Shown: positions 23,328 through 34,410, counted from the stretch's first letter. The stretch is 64,000 nucleotides of DNA from Hyaloperonospora brassicae (GCA_947650285.1 CANTFL010001216.1:230821-294820), one strand, 5' to 3'. Program-made: numbers and translations. Notes: generated by a model not told the origin, from the sequence alone.

Positions 23328-25071
23328 GAAGGTGAATGTTTGTAGCACATTTGTATCAATAGTAAGTTGATCGATCAAGCAGCTCGAGGATCGATGGAGG
23401 TGAACTACGGAGTACGTATGTCGTTTTATGCGGCACTGCTCTTGACGCCTAGCTCCAATGGTGATTGTATTCAGCTAACACGACCTTGGAGCTGAAACAT
23501 CGAGACGATAGCGTATGCGATGAGTGGTGGTGATGCTACAAACATCACCATTGCAGTTGCCTAGCATACAGTAGCGCTGCGCTAAGAAAAGACAAAACTA
23601 CTGTAGATGAAAGTCGTTTGTCGGTTGGAGCGCGTTCGCTGACCAATTTCGGTCAACGCAAGTTGATCTCTCGGCTCGGATCTCAATTCTTTGCTACCCT
23701 TGCGGGTCACCTCATTCCGGCGTTTAGTTGCCAAATACCTGCAACATGGACTCGAAGTCCATGGAGATCTGTCTGAGGCGGGATCGACGGACATTAGACG
23801 ACCATGCCCACCCGCAAGACCATCATGAGTGAAGGTGAAGTGTCGACAGAGCAGGTCACCCAATGCTACAGTGACAGCACTCAATGTATTCTCAGCAACA
23901 ACTCGCATTGCGGAATGATGTCGCTTTGGTGCCAGCTTTTTGGTCGAGATTGCACCACATCAAACGTACCTTGTCAATCGTACTTTCGTTTAAGTAAACA
24001 TGTCGAGCGAAGGCATTTTGTACGACCGAAGCAAGCTTGGGTCGGTGCGATAAAATCCCGCCATCCCCCACTAGTGTGGTACTCGGTACGTTGTCGCTTA
24101 CCATCGGCACCCCAAACTTGAGCACGACGTACGGATAACCACCGTGTACGCGGAATATAGCATTTGCGGCAGCATAGCTGCACTCAACGGCCATCACCCG
24201 CGAGCCCGACATTGCTAAAGCCTTCACGCGCCTTGATCATCACCACCTAAAGCTTATCGTCGAGAGGGAGAGTCTCGGATAGAGGACAGGCGCATATCTT
24301 AACTACCCGTCGCATCTTGATCACCACAATCGTTCGCGTTACAAGCCCGTGTTGTGCGTAACGAATGTATCCACTGCCTGGCTCGTCACCATTGTTATAG
24401 CCTCTGTCACACGTCGTGAACAGAAGGTGAAGAAAAGCAGCAGCGTACGGACATAGAGTAGTCCACGTAAAGTGACTCCATTCCCACGAGTAGAGTGTGC
24501 ATTCATCGGCATGTCCATCAGTAATATCGTCGGCCCATCGAAAGGGCAGTGGATTTGGACTCGCAAGATGCTTAGATCAGGTGGTCTGCCAAGCAGCTTG
24601 TCATGCAGTACATTGCCACAACACGAGCATCGTGAGCCTTAACATTGTAAACAGCTGCAGCTAGCTCTCTTCGGGGCACTGGAAAGGAAAATCGGCACTA
24701 ACGCTTAGCAAATCCGCTGTGTGGTATGGAGCGAGATAACTCATGTTGAAGCTCTCGACGCGTCAGCCACTCACTAGCCTTCCCTGGACTTCTGTCTGAA
24801 GTACTGCTTTTCACTATGAAAAACTCAAAGACCAGATAAGAACTCGTTCTCTTCTGTTTACACTCTCTCTGCATGCTGACAAATGTGCGCCTTACCACCT
24901 GCGCACCCACAAGCATATGCAAACGTCTTTTACATCGTATCAACTTCATTGCGATACAACTGCAGCTAAACGTGTAGTGTCAAGTTTCTTGCATTTCTCT
25001 TTCGACGAGCAACAAGCCAAGATCCCTGAACTGCAAAGCTCGGTGACCCGAGGTCCCTCGCGCTATCCAGC
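23328..25071. other. Spacer between the two MFS genes, with unassigned ORFs
   Basis: Overlapping frames occur on both strands: 23804-24121 (+) and 23892-24227 and 23582-23908 (-). The - frame 24227-23892 has the most protein-like translation (AVECSYAAANAIFRVHGGYP, FARHVYLNESTID), and the next - frame could continue it after a frameshift, which would fit a decayed gene read opposite to the MFS pair. The family is not recognised. The last part is the promoter region of the second MFS gene. Confidence 0.35.
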
Positions 25072-26706
25072 ATGCAGACAAAGGGGGAGAAAAACGGATA
25101 CATCCAAAGTGTTCAAGCAAAAATCACGAACCACTGGACAGTGTCGAGGAAACTGTGCTCACCAGAGCAGTACGATGCCGAAGAATGGCTCTTTACCGTC
25201 TATTTGGGCAAGGACCGGTACTACTCGGCGCGATGCTTGCGCTTCTCGCGGTGGTACCTCTTTTGGGCGAGTTTCGTGGTGCAGTTCTGCATCGGCTCCC
25301 TTTACTCGTGGTCAGTGTTCAACAAGCCCATTGACAACCATGTCTTCGACGATGCGGCGGCTGGGTACGCTGTCAACTCGTTTTACATCGCCGTTGGCAC
25401 TTTTGGCACCACAACGGCTATCATGGGCCCCTGGATCGAGCGAAATGGTCCACGCTACGGTGTCGTACTTGGCACTTCCTTCTTTTTAGCGGGTCATATT
25501 ATCGTGGCTATTGGTCTCGCGTTTGAAGCCATTGCTGCAGTTTTCGTTGGTTATGGGCTGTTCTGCGGCTTTGGCATGGGGCTTTGCTACATTGCACCAG
25601 TGTCGGCACTGCAGAAGTGGTTTCCAGATTACCGTGGTACAGCAGCAGGCTTTGCTGTCGCAGGTTACGGCGCCGGAGCTGTGGCATGGGCGAAAGTCTA
25701 TCGACCGTGTATCGAAGCCGTTGGAGTTTCGTCGACTTTCCTCGTCGTGGGTTGCGTAATGGCTGGCGCAATGTATTTGTGTGCTATCGTCTTGCGCACG
25801 CCTCACCTCGAGTTTACTGTTGCCGGGATGAACATTCACGGTGAAAAGGTGAATGAGGCTGAAATGGAGACCGATCATGTAGAGATGAGAGATCGCTACG
25901 TGTCGGATGCGTCTGACCATGACATTGATTTCATCATTAGCACGAACGCCCAGGTACGCAAGTTATCGCTTGTCGATGCCATCATGACAATGGAGTTCCT
26001 CTTCATGTACCTTATGTTCTTCGCGAACCAAATCTACGGGCTGGTCGTCTTGTCCAAGCTATCAAACATGTGCACGGACATCTTCGGCCGATCGGCGGAT
26101 GAAGCGGCTAGCATCGTGTCGATCAACGGCGTTTTCAACTGCTTTGGTCGACTGTTTTTCTCGCTGGCATCGGATCTCGTTGCCCGGTACTATAACATTG
26201 AGCACTCCTTTGCGCGCAAGTGCGTATTCTACACGACGTTGACCCTGCAGGCTGTCATTGTGGGCACAACCCCGACATTGATTCGCAAGAACCAATACAC
26301 GGCGTTCGTGGCGGAGATATTTCTTCTGACGGCATGCTATGGCGGTGGGTTCGGTACTATTCCAGCGTTCCTGACCGACATGTTCGGCGCTTTCAACATA
26401 GGTGCGATGCACGGACTGATCCTGACAGCATGGTCGATTGGGGGCGTTGTAGGTGGCATTACATTTAACAATGCCTACGGCAGCAACATCGCTGCCGGGA
26501 TCTCCATCAGCGAGGCTTACATTTCTACGGTGGTCGACATCTTCATCGTCATTTTAGTAGGTTTGGTCATGCTGTTTTTGGTCCGCACGAATCCTACGGA
26601 CCGTTTTGAGCCAGGTTACCACTTCAGCGTCTTTGGTAAACGACTGATCAGCATGAAGGGCGAAGAGCAGCTTCCGAAGAAGGACATGCTGCTCCAAATC
26701 ATTTGA
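25072..26706 (+). CDS. MFS transporter, oxalate/formate antiporter (OFA)-like, paralogue 2
   Basis: This 544-residue intron-free protein starts at the ATG at 25072. It is collinear with the upstream paralogue over its whole length: FSRWYLFWASFVVQFCIGSL (58-77) at the first helix, MGPWIERNGPRYGVVLG (118-134) after helix 2, the OFA-like LQKWFPDYRGTAAGFAVAGY (180-199), and FGRLFFSLASDLVARYY after helix 8. The membrane parts agree closely. The N-terminus, the central loop (about 250-297) and the C-terminal tail differ most, including an acidic loop (EAEMETDHVEM). The arrangement points to tandem duplication followed by divergence of the cytoplasmic parts, and perhaps of regulation. The substrate is probably a small carboxylate, by family. 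Both key loop motifs are intact, so it should be functional. Confidence 0.93.
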   Translation: MQTKGEKNGYIQSVQAKITNHWTVSRKLCSPEQYDAEEWLFTVYLGKDRYYSARCLRFSRWYLFWASFVVQFCIGSLYSWSVFNKPIDNHVFDDAAAGYAVNSFYIAVGTFGTTTAIMGPWIERNGPRYGVVLGTSFFLAGHIIVAIGLAFEAIAAVFVGYGLFCGFGMGLCYIAPVSALQKWFPDYRGTAAGFAVAGYGAGAVAWAKVYRPCIEAVGVSSTFLVVGCVMAGAMYLCAIVLRTPHLEFTVAGMNIHGEKVNEAEMETDHVEMRDRYVSDASDHDIDFIISTNAQVRKLSLVDAIMTMEFLFMYLMFFANQIYGLVVLSKLSNMCTDIFGRSADEAASIVSINGVFNCFGRLFFSLASDLVARYYNIEHSFARKCVFYTTLTLQAVIVGTTPTLIRKNQYTAFVAEIFLLTACYGGGFGTIPAFLTDMFGAFNIGAMHGLILTAWSIGGVVGGITFNNAYGSNIAAGISISEAYISTVVDIFIVILVGLVMLFLVRTNPTDRFEPGYHFSVFGKRLISMKGEEQLPKKDMLLQII

Positions 26707-27455
26707 ACTGCTGAGAGAGATACAGAGACTTGACGACCTTCATGACATCCTTCATGTAGCTCAACCATCAGTAAGACGTGAAAATTTTGACGTGCGGGGT
26801 GATTTGAGTGCTCCACCTTACAGGGTCATACCTCATTTTTGCAGTTCTTCGGTCATGCAAACAAAAGTCCATTGCAAGAATAAAGATGCTGACGCAAGAC
26901 AAGTACTGGGTGTGTTCATGCTACTTTGCGATGTCGGTTTATATTTGTGAGCAGCAAGTAGGATGTAGTCACAACAACTCCATACTGTGGTATGTTTTGT
27001 CTGCAAAGCAATGACCACACATATGGTCTATTTCTTAATGATCTAAGGTGTTTAAGGCTATCGTAGCCGATACATAGGGTCACGTTGGAAACCACGTATG
27101 GCAAAAGCTGGTGAAAGTAGCGCTGAAGCTCTTAGATGGCACCGCACTTGTCAAAACAACGAAACATGCTGCGGAGAGCTGCCAAAAGTGCGTCCTTCTA
27201 TACGAGTCCTGCATTGAGGATTAACCTCCCGTATTTCGCTAAGTTTGGTCAATAACCTGTAAGCCCTAAGTAGCCAGAATGGGCAACATACAACTTTGTC
27301 CATAGAGATGCAGATCGAGTGTCGGCTCGTGCGGCATGATGGAAAACATGCAATACAATGCTAGTCGCTGATCGAATGTTTTGTTGGAGAAGTCTGTTCA
27401 AATCACAAGCAATACATGTATTGGCGTCGTGTGTTTTGCGAATATCAAGTTGAGG
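26707..27455. other. Spacer between the second MFS gene and element 2
   Basis: Short frames only. It includes the 3' flank of the MFS gene and ends at the 5-bp target duplication of element 2. Confidence 0.5.
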
Positions 27456-27460
27456 GTTAC
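27456..27460. repeat. Target-site duplication GTTAC, left copy
   Basis: GTTAC immediately precedes the LTR start TGTAAC and recurs at 35152-35156 directly after the 3' LTR. A 5-bp duplication is the usual footprint of Ty3/gypsy integration. Confidence 0.9.
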
Positions 27461-27989
27461 TGTAACGGGGTTGCACGTCGACTGATAGTCGACAATAGGT
27501 GTGGTGCACACAAGGGATGGGTCCCCTTTAAAGTAATTTAGAACACAGTATCAAGTGTTGAAGACTGATGTCTGTCAACCATTGATTACGAGATCTTTTA
27601 AGAGGTTTATTTAAGACATTAGCGAGTAGGTTAATTACTTTGTTCTAAGGTGTTCTTTTATGTTAAAAGAAGAAATAAAATTCAGTTCCCATTTTGATCC
27701 GATAGACACGTGCCTCTTTAAGGCGTCTTGTGATCGTTAAGGAGGTAGCAACGCCTTGTTAAGGCAGCTACTCCTTGTGCACTGTGCGTTTGATTCTTTG
27801 AATCGTTTGGCCCCCCTGGAACAGGGACCGTAAGCTCTCTGAGCTTGTTAACTCTTTGAGTCAAGTTCTTTGAACCACCCTTTAGCTCTCGGAGCTGTTG
27901 ACTGTTTGAGTCGGGTTCTCTGAACCTTAAGTTGATCATTGAGCGTTTAAGTCTTCCTCTGACTTAAGGAGCTGCGTAGCTCCGCTAAA
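27461..27989 (+). repeat. 5' LTR of element 2
   Basis: Starts TGTAACGGGG; 523 of 529 positions match the 3' LTR. The last bases read CTAAA where the 3' LTR reads CTACA, so the terminal CA is mutated in this copy. A 73-codon frame on - is repeated in both LTRs and is not a gene. Confidence 0.93.
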
Positions 27990-27991
27990 CC

Positions 27992-28003
27992 TGGTAGCAC
28001 TCG
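27992..28003 (+). promoter_or_regulatory. Primer-binding site of element 2
   Basis: TGGTAGCACTCG starts two bases after the 5' LTR. A TGG start matches the CCA end of a tRNA, and the TGGTAGCA beginning resembles initiator-methionine-type primer sites; the tRNA is inferred. Confidence 0.6.
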
Positions 28004-28048
28004 TAGTCAATCCACGCCTGAATCGGTAACGACTGATCCTCTGTGAGG

Positions 28049-29106
28049 ATGGAGAAATCCACACATCTCTCTGAGGCTCAAAAGGTCGCGCTTGATAAGC
28101 TGACCGCGGCCGTAGGCCCAGAATATGCGGAGTTTCTAGATGCACAAGGTCCCGATGTGCTCAATGCACGAGTCGAGGCCTTCATGCAGAATGAAATGGC
28201 CCTTTTAGGGAAGGTTCAAAACCAAGTAGCGTCGGCTATGCCAACACGCTCCGTGGCAATGCCACCAGAAGAGGCTAAGCCTCGTCCCGTTCGGGTGGAC
28301 GTAAAACATTACTCCGGGAAGGAGGGAGTAATCTCACCCTGTGTATCCGTGAGATTGAGATGGCCATGAGCTCTGGCCTTATCAAACTCGAGAACCAGTG
28401 GGTCTCGCTGGCGATCCCAAAGCTCGATGGAAGAGCTAGAGAGTGAGCTCTGACGTGCGGCACGTCGGTCGACTTGGTGCTTCCCACATGGGATTCGCTC
28501 AAGTTAGACCTTTTGCGAGTTTTATCGCCGCCTATTTAGGCTTATCGCGTGCGGTCACGCTTCTTGTCTACCCGTCAGGGTAAGAATGAGTTAACGGACT
28601 ATGTCCAATAGTTGAGAACTCTTATGGCTGCTATGCAGTCTGACCCTCTTTCTATGACAGTCTATGTGACTGTCTTCATGGAAGGTCTTCGTAATGGCGT
28701 TGCCAGGATCGAGGGATTTCGTGTCCATCCCTCTACTTTTGAGGAAGCTGTTAGCATCGCTCAAAATGATGAGCACAACTTCAAGTCGTCCAGACTTGGT
28801 TGGAATGGGTACGACCCAAGCTTTGCGAGGGCAATACCTGCGAGCACCCCGGCTTATTGTAAGCCAGAACCGATGGATCTCAGCCATGCTGAAGATGAAG
28901 GTGAAGCGGAGCTTCATGTTGCAGAGCAACGACAGGAACTGAGACGCTGTTATATGTGCGGAAGCACTAAACACTTGCGTCCCACCTGTCCTTTGCGTAA
29001 GCAAAACCCGACTCCTATGGGTCGAAACCCCAGCCAAAACCAGAAACCTGGTATGGTACGGGGAAACGTCGACACCCAGTTGGTGCGGGGCGCCCTACTG
29101 GGGTAG
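28049..29106 (+). pseudogene. gag of element 2 with CCHC zinc knuckle (broken)
   Basis: ATG at 28049 opens a Gag N-terminus (EAQKVALDKLTAAVGPEYAE) that runs to a frameshift near 28320. Capsid-like sequence continues in other frames with stops near 28443, 28538 and 28608, then is open from 28612 to 29106. That last piece ends in a zinc knuckle, CYMCGSTKHLRPTCPL (C-x2-C-x4-H-x4-C), followed by a basic tail. Gag would form the particle and bind element RNA. Three or more lesions make this copy non-functional. Confidence 0.8.
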
Positions 29107-29229
29107 AACTAAGTTCTGTTGCTTCTCTACGAGGTAGAGTTAAACAACGCTTAGCCCCACCGAGCTATGTGCCCACCAGCACAGAGCGTGGATACAAGCC
29201 TGGATTGTTAGTCGCCTAGGCGAAAGATA

Positions 29230-29824
29230 AAGGCTTTGCAAAGAATTAGTCGATCCTAATCGACTCCGGAGCATCATGCAATTATGCTCGACGTCGTGTC
29301 CTTGAGGGAAGTCAGCGATATGCTGGAGCGCGCAGGGCGCATGAAGGTGATTCGATCACCGTTTGTTTAGCGATTGGTAGTCGCGTCACGTTGCCCAAAG
29401 TTTGATGAACTTAGGTGTAAAGTTTTTGGACTTTGAAAGCATTGAACGCTGTCTTGTCCTCAATTTGGATTCGAGATACTATCTCATCCTGGGTATGGCT
29501 TGGCTTGAACGCCATGAGCCATGGGTTTTTTGGAGGTCTAAGACCTTAGGCGCCACGCGCAATGTTCCTAGCGATGCTTTGGAGAGTCATGAACCCACCT
29601 TTGCTAGGCAACAAAAGCGCTATTGGCGCGAGCCATTGACGGAAGATGTCAATGTGCTGGACATTGGTATGTCAGAGTTAATGAACTCCAATGTCAATGA
29701 CATCAATATTGAGCGGAGCTCTTTCACCGTATGTGAAGGGAGTTATACTCCGTTGAGTGATACTCGTTGTGATAATAAGTCGCTGCATGCTGCAGGCATG
29801 GTTGGAATAGGGCCGAGACATTAA
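29230..29824 (+). pseudogene. Retropepsin-like protease of element 2 (frameshifted)
   Basis: The active-site block ILIDSGASCNYARRR has its catalytic Asp codon at 29262-29264. The frame closes at about 29403. The second half continues in another frame from 29402 (ERCLVLNLDSRYYLILGMAWLERHEPW), the second conserved block of this clade. An in-frame TAG just upstream at about 29248 also cuts it off from gag. The catalytic Asp is preserved although the gene is split. Confidence 0.75.
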
Positions 29825-30146
29825 GAATGTGATTCCTCTGATGTGAGTGGGGTGGCACGTGATATTACACCGATTGAGGGTGGCTGAGGTGGCACCTCAC
29901 TGAATGTCGGTAATGACATTGATGGCGAGAAGCCAGTGTTCAGGGCTAGGACCGGATGCTGTACGTGAAGTGGTACGTGTAAATTAAGTGGTTGAAGTGT
30001 TCGAGTTACGTAACACTTCACCAGATGTCGTTTAAGACATGAGCCCTCGTATAGAGCGTGCTAAGATGAATAGCAACCACGGGGACCCTACTTCCCCGGC
30101 CTCTAGGAGGCGTAAGGTTTCTTTGAGGAAAAAATCCTAGCGTAGG
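29825..30146 (+). other. Protease-RT linker of element 2
   Basis: No open frame of note; it contains several stops in all frames and is probably decayed pol connector sequence. Confidence 0.4.
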
Positions 30147-31139
30147 GTGGCAACTGTTAAGCGTTCGACGTCTAAGAAGTCACTAAGTGATAATAGTAAT
30201 AATACACTATACAAACTTGTCGATGAATTGACTGGCCAGATTGATGCCAATATTAGTCCTGAGACTTTTCCATCCTTGGGTACTCTCTTTGACCCAGACG
30301 AAATATCTGACGGCGAATTTAGCCAAGCCTTACAGGCAGGAGAATTATCCGAGTTAGTGGTCATTCGGCCGGATATTGAGTTGAACTTATCCTCATTATT
30401 GGAAGAGTTTGTCCTTAAGGAGATTAAGGCGGCATTGAATGCCCGTAGTGGATCGTCGATCCTTAAGGATCCTCTTGATCCGTTCTATCCTTTGGTAAAG
30501 GAGTTTCAGGACAAAGTGTGTCACAACTTACCGTCCGTTTTGACTCCCGATAGAGGTTTACGTCATAAAATTGACTTGGTTCCTGGAACTAAATACTGCG
30601 TAACACGGCAGTGACCTTTACCGAAGGAACAGTGTGACGTCATTGACGACTTCTTTCGTGCAAAGCACGAGGCAGGAATGGTACGTGAGAGCAAATCTCC
30701 CCATTCAACACCGACCTTCTGTGTCAAAAAGCCCAATGGGAAGTGGCGCATTGTTCATGCTTACAATAAGCTTAATGCGGCCACCATCCCGGCTCAGACA
30801 CCAATTCCGAGGAAGGATGTTCTTCAGAACAACATGGTGGGATGTACAATGTACAGTGCGCTCGACTTAGTCGATGGTTATTACCAGCTTCTCATGCGAG
30901 AAAGCGACATTCCGCTAACAGCGGTCAGCACTCCGAGCGGTATGTTCTGGGAGTGGCTTGTTATGCCGCAAGGGTTATCAAATGCCCTGGCTACATTTAA
31001 TCGTCTTGTGACACAATTGTTCCGACCTCACCGAGGATATGCACAGACGTACTTTGAAGACATCTTTGTCCATAGTCGTGCTATGAACGTTCGGTCAGAT
31101 GTAGACAATTACATTGACCATTTAGGAGCGGTGCTCTAG
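30147..31139 (+). pseudogene. Reverse transcriptase of element 2 (one stop; altered active site)
   Basis: One frame covers 330 codons with a single TGA at 30612-30614. After an acidic N-terminal connector come the fingers (KPNGKWRIVHAYNKLNAATI), the palm (YSALDLVDGYYQLLMRES; MPQGLSNALATFNRLV) and the active-site block, which reads YFEDIFVHS. The family has Y-x-D-D, so the first catalytic Asp is Glu here. The frame closes at 31137-31139. The substitution alone should abolish or cripple polymerase activity. Confidence 0.85.
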
Positions 31140-31469
31140 TGCATGCGCACGAATAAGTTGTACGCCAACGCGTCTAAGTGCATCTTTTGTGCAGAATAGA
31201 TTCCCTTCTGAAATGATTCATTGGGAAACGAGGACTTTGAGCGGATCCCACTAAGGTAATAGCGATAGTTGATTGTATGGTTCCAACGAACCAAAAGGAC
31301 CTACGTAATTGGCTTGGTCTTGCCAATTACTTAGACAAGTACAGTGCAAATTGAAGAGACATGGCTCGGCCATTATTCAATCTCCTTAAAAAGATGTGGA
31401 ATGGTGCTGAACTAGCACCGAGCTTGGTATTTTCAAGCTGCTAAACTTATTATCTTTCATACACCAATC
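31140..31469 (+). pseudogene. RT thumb / connection region of element 2 (multiple stops)
   Basis: Recognisable pieces of the connection region (MRTNKLYANASKCIFC; NQKDLRNWLGLANYL) occur with several stops and frame changes before the RNase H frame opens. Confidence 0.65.
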
Positions 31470-32882
31470 TTGGCTTTGCCTGATCCTGATCTCCCTTTTA
31501 GTGTCTTCTGTGACGCATCTGACTTTGCCATAGGCAGTGCTCTGTTACAAACAGATATTGAGGAACGAAAGCGTGTCATTGCGTTTGAGTCCCTACAGCT
31601 GAAAGATGCTGAGAAGAACTATCATGATCATGAAAAAGAGCGAATTGCAATGAAGTATGCTCTCGTCAAATTCAGAGTTCATCTTCTTGGCTCTAAGCCG
31701 TTTTTGATCTCTACAGATCATGCGTCACAACGCAATGCGATCCAGTCGCCTCATTTCTCTCAGATAATAGCTCGTTGGATTTCCTTCTTTGCCGAGTACA
31801 ACTTCGAGGTTAAGTATAAGCCGGGCAAGCAGCATGCTTTGGCTGATGCGTTGTCACGCAGGCCTGACTATGAGCTTGCATATGTTACAACTCTGTCGTC
31901 GTCGGTCACTGACCTAATCCGTACGGCACATGCCAAGGATGAACACTGTGTATCTCTGCTACGTGCTCTAGGGAGCGAGGAGTTTAAGGACCTAGACATA
32001 GAATTGTCGGCAAGATTACGTGCGAGGCTACATCGATATTCCATCGACCAATGCCTGTTGTGCTATAGCACGGATGTGGAGGATACCCCTCGCATCGTTG
32101 TCCCTCATGATGAGGAGTTGGAGTATCGGATCCTCTATGAGGCACATGATACTGCGTTGAGTGGTCATCTCGGTCGTGAAAAGACCTACGGATCAGTTAC
32201 CCAATTCTATTGGTGGCTTAAACTATACGAATGGGTGAGCACATATGTGCGTACGTGTGAAACGTGTCAACGGGTGAAACTATCACCTCACGCGGCCGCG
32301 CCGCCGGCTAGTTTGCCTATACCCAAAGGGTGTTGGGAGTCCATCAGTAAGGACTTCCTGTTCGGATTACCGAAAGATTCGTACGGCAATACGGGTATTC
32401 TGGCCTTTGTTGACCGTTTGATCAAGATGGCTCACTTAGCAGCGGTGCCGGATACCATTGATGGTGAGGGTACAGCTACGCTGTTTATCGATCGCGTGCT
32501 TCTACAACCCGGTTTGCCGTTGGAAATTGTCTCTGATATAGATCCTCGCTTCACTGGGAAGTTTTGGAAGTCCATCTTCAAGGTGCTCGGCACACGTTTG
32601 GACATGTCCACAGCGGATCATCCGCAGACTGATGGTGAAACCGATCTAGTGAGTCTCATCATCGGTGACATCTTGCGCAGTTTTTGCGCTGAAACGCCTA
32701 AGCGTTGGATTTCGATGCTCCCTGTCGTTGAGTTTGCGTTGAATAACGCCATGCATGCCTCCAACGGCTACACACCATTTTATGTGAATGGTCTCACACA
32801 CCCTCGCGTTCCGTTAACGCTACCACTACGTGGTTCAGGGCTTGGTGGGGGAGGAGTTGCCGATCGGCTTGCTAATTTTTAG
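31470..32882 (+). pseudogene. RNase H and integrase of element 2
   Basis: 470 codons are open without a stop; the frame has no ATG at its start because it is an internal part of pol. RNase H comes first (FCDASDFAIGSALLQTD, KERIAMKYALVKF, STDHAS, ADALSRRPDYEL), and its four acidic positions look preserved. The integrase zinc-binding region follows (GHLGREKTYGSV ... CETCQRVK), then the core (KDFLFGLPKDSYGNTGILAF, VSDIDPRFTGKFW, ADHPQTDGETDLV). In the last block the usual Gln-Thr-Glu reads Glu-Thr-Asp, so the catalytic Glu of the D,D-35-E triad appears to be Asp. It is followed by a frameshift near 32840. Confidence 0.85.
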
Positions 32883-33519
32883 CTCTGCTACTGTTCACAA
32901 ACAGGTAAGTGATTTTCTCGCAACGCGATTGAATGTCCTACGACATGTGCATGACGCACTGGATGATAGCCAAGACAAGGAGAAGGAACAAGCAGATGCT
33001 AAAGACAGATGTTGTATTGAACGTAATGAGGTCGGAGACCAAGTTCTACTCAATGCTAAAAAATTACCTACAAATTTAGTGTCCGCTGTCTTCAAGACAA
33101 AGTTGCGTCCGCGCTTCATTGGACCATTAACGGTCGTCGCCAAGAAGGGACTTGCGTATACGCTCAACCTTCCGCGCAAACTGCGCACACACCCTGTGTT
33201 CTACGTTGGCTTGCCTAAGCCGTATCGGGATCCGTCCCACGTGAACTTGGAGGCGCTTGCACCGGGTAGGTTGGCCTTGCCATCGGTTGCTGAATCTGTA
33301 TCAGGAGGTCAAGATGATCCTCCATCCGGGATTGGCCCAACTCCAACGCCTGTACACGGGCTCGCATCGCGTCAAACGCACTATGGGTCTTTGCAATGTT
33401 TCACGGAGACCACTCAGCTCGAGAAGCACCTTCTCATTCTCCTCCTTCGGTATACCGACCACCTCCGACGCTGCTTGATGAGCAAGGGAACCGCCAGTTC
33501 CATGTGTAGCGACTCCTGA
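32830..33519 (+). pseudogene. Integrase C-terminal region of element 2
   Basis: After the frameshift, the next frame carries the typical post-core sequence (VGDQVLLNAKKLPTN; LRPRFIGPLTVVAKKGLAY; HPVFYVGLPKPYRDPS), an SH3-like DNA-binding module of gypsy integrases. It loses homology after about 33400, where a further frameshift leads into the chromodomain. Confidence 0.75.
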
Positions 33520-33660
33520 AACGACGTTGTCGTCAGGGTCAATACCATTATCTGGTGAAGTGGCGAGGGTACCCGGAGTCGGAGAACTCATGGGAGTTTG
33601 AGACACCCCTCCGGCAGGATTGCCTATACGCCGTTGATGTTTTTGAACATCGTGGCAGGG
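33490..33660 (+). pseudogene. Chromodomain of element 2 (one stop)
   Basis: In the proper frame the + strand reads QFHV-stop-RLLKRR, then QYHYLVKWRGYPESENSWEF, the canonical chromodomain core with its aromatic and W-x-G-Y-P features. It marks element 2 as a chromovirus-type Ty3/gypsy; such domains steer integration to modified chromatin. One TAG interrupts it. Confidence 0.8.
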
Positions 33661-33807
33661 GTCATCCCTCGACCGAGAGCGCTTCTCACCAATAGTGGTG
33701 GAGGCAGGTGGGTAGTTGGGCACCGCTTGACCAGCACTCACATCAGCCGGCACCGCTGGAGCATAGCTTGTGCGGGTTTGCAACTGGCCTCTGGCCTCAA
33801 GCTTGGC

Positions 33808-34410
33808 TTAATCATGCCAAAGCTTTGGTTCTAGACGAACATCTGCCACATCAGCACTTGCTCTGAGAGCTAACACGCTGCTGAGGTGTCTTTTCCGATG
33901 CACCCAGAGAACAAAATCGTTGTCCGATTTTTCCTGAGATTCGCCTGCGAATAAGAGGATGGGTATACCATTCATCGGTGGAACCGGTGCACCCCGGGCT
34001 TGCGTGTCAAGTCGCAACTTGTATTGACTCTGAGTCGTCAAGTGAGGTTGGAGGTACCTCTCGCGAAGTACCTGTCGACTCGCCACCTCATCAGAAGATG
34101 TTGGCTCAGCGCCAATGGCCCACGTTGCCAAAGAACGACCTGTCGTTTGGCGTATACGCTCTTCCACATTGAGTGGGGTGAACACATAGCCACGAATACC
34201 CTCAACAGTTGCAGCAAGCTGCAAAAAACGCTGAGCGCTTTCCTCTCGTTGGATAACCAACTGTAGTTGCTCCTCGATTGGATTGGTGATGATGGCATCG
34301 CCCACGATAAGTGTTTGATGCGGCGCCAATGGCGCGTTGGCTTCGCCACGGTCGGCAAATAGGTTTGATGCAGAATGAGGCGGTGCCTCTCGCACTGGTG
34401 AGTCGGACAT
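33808..34410 (-). CDS. Antisense ORF of element 2, unknown protein
   Basis: A complete 200-codon frame starts at ATG 34410-34408 and ends at TAA 33810-33808. It lies opposite to gag-pol, between the chromodomain and the 3' LTR. The translation is protein-like and not low-complexity (APHQTLIVGDAIITNPIEEQ, REESAQRFLQLAATVEGI, RGAPVPPMNGIPILLFAGES, SDNDFVLWVHRKRHLSSVL). The same frame stays open beyond the stop down to 33301 (Pro/Ser-rich with EKRSRSR, but overlapping the chromodomain). A helical N-terminal region and a capsid-like feel in the second half are only impressions. It is less damaged than the sense genes around it. The function is unknown, and transcription from the 3' LTR in antisense is a guess. 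Confidence 0.55.
   Translation of the reverse strand: MSDSPVREAPPHSASNLFADRGEANAPLAPHQTLIVGDAIITNPIEEQLQLVIQREESAQRFLQLAATVEGIRGYVFTPLNVEERIRQTTGRSLATWAIGAEPTSSDEVASRQVLRERYLQPHLTTQSQYKLRLDTQARGAPVPPMNGIPILLFAGESQEKSDNDFVLWVHRKRHLSSVLALRASADVADVRLEPKLWHD

Noticed and set aside
22010..23378. Several + and - frames overlapping the first MFS gene
   Set aside because: Shadows of a 563-residue gene with clear MFS motifs.
24917..25489. 190-codon + frame overlapping the start of the second MFS gene
   Set aside because: Out of frame with the MFS protein; its translation is Ser/Arg/Thr-rich without domains.
27718..27939. 73-codon - frame, repeated at 34880-35101
   Set aside because: It lies inside both LTRs of element 2 and is copied only because the LTRs are; no domain.
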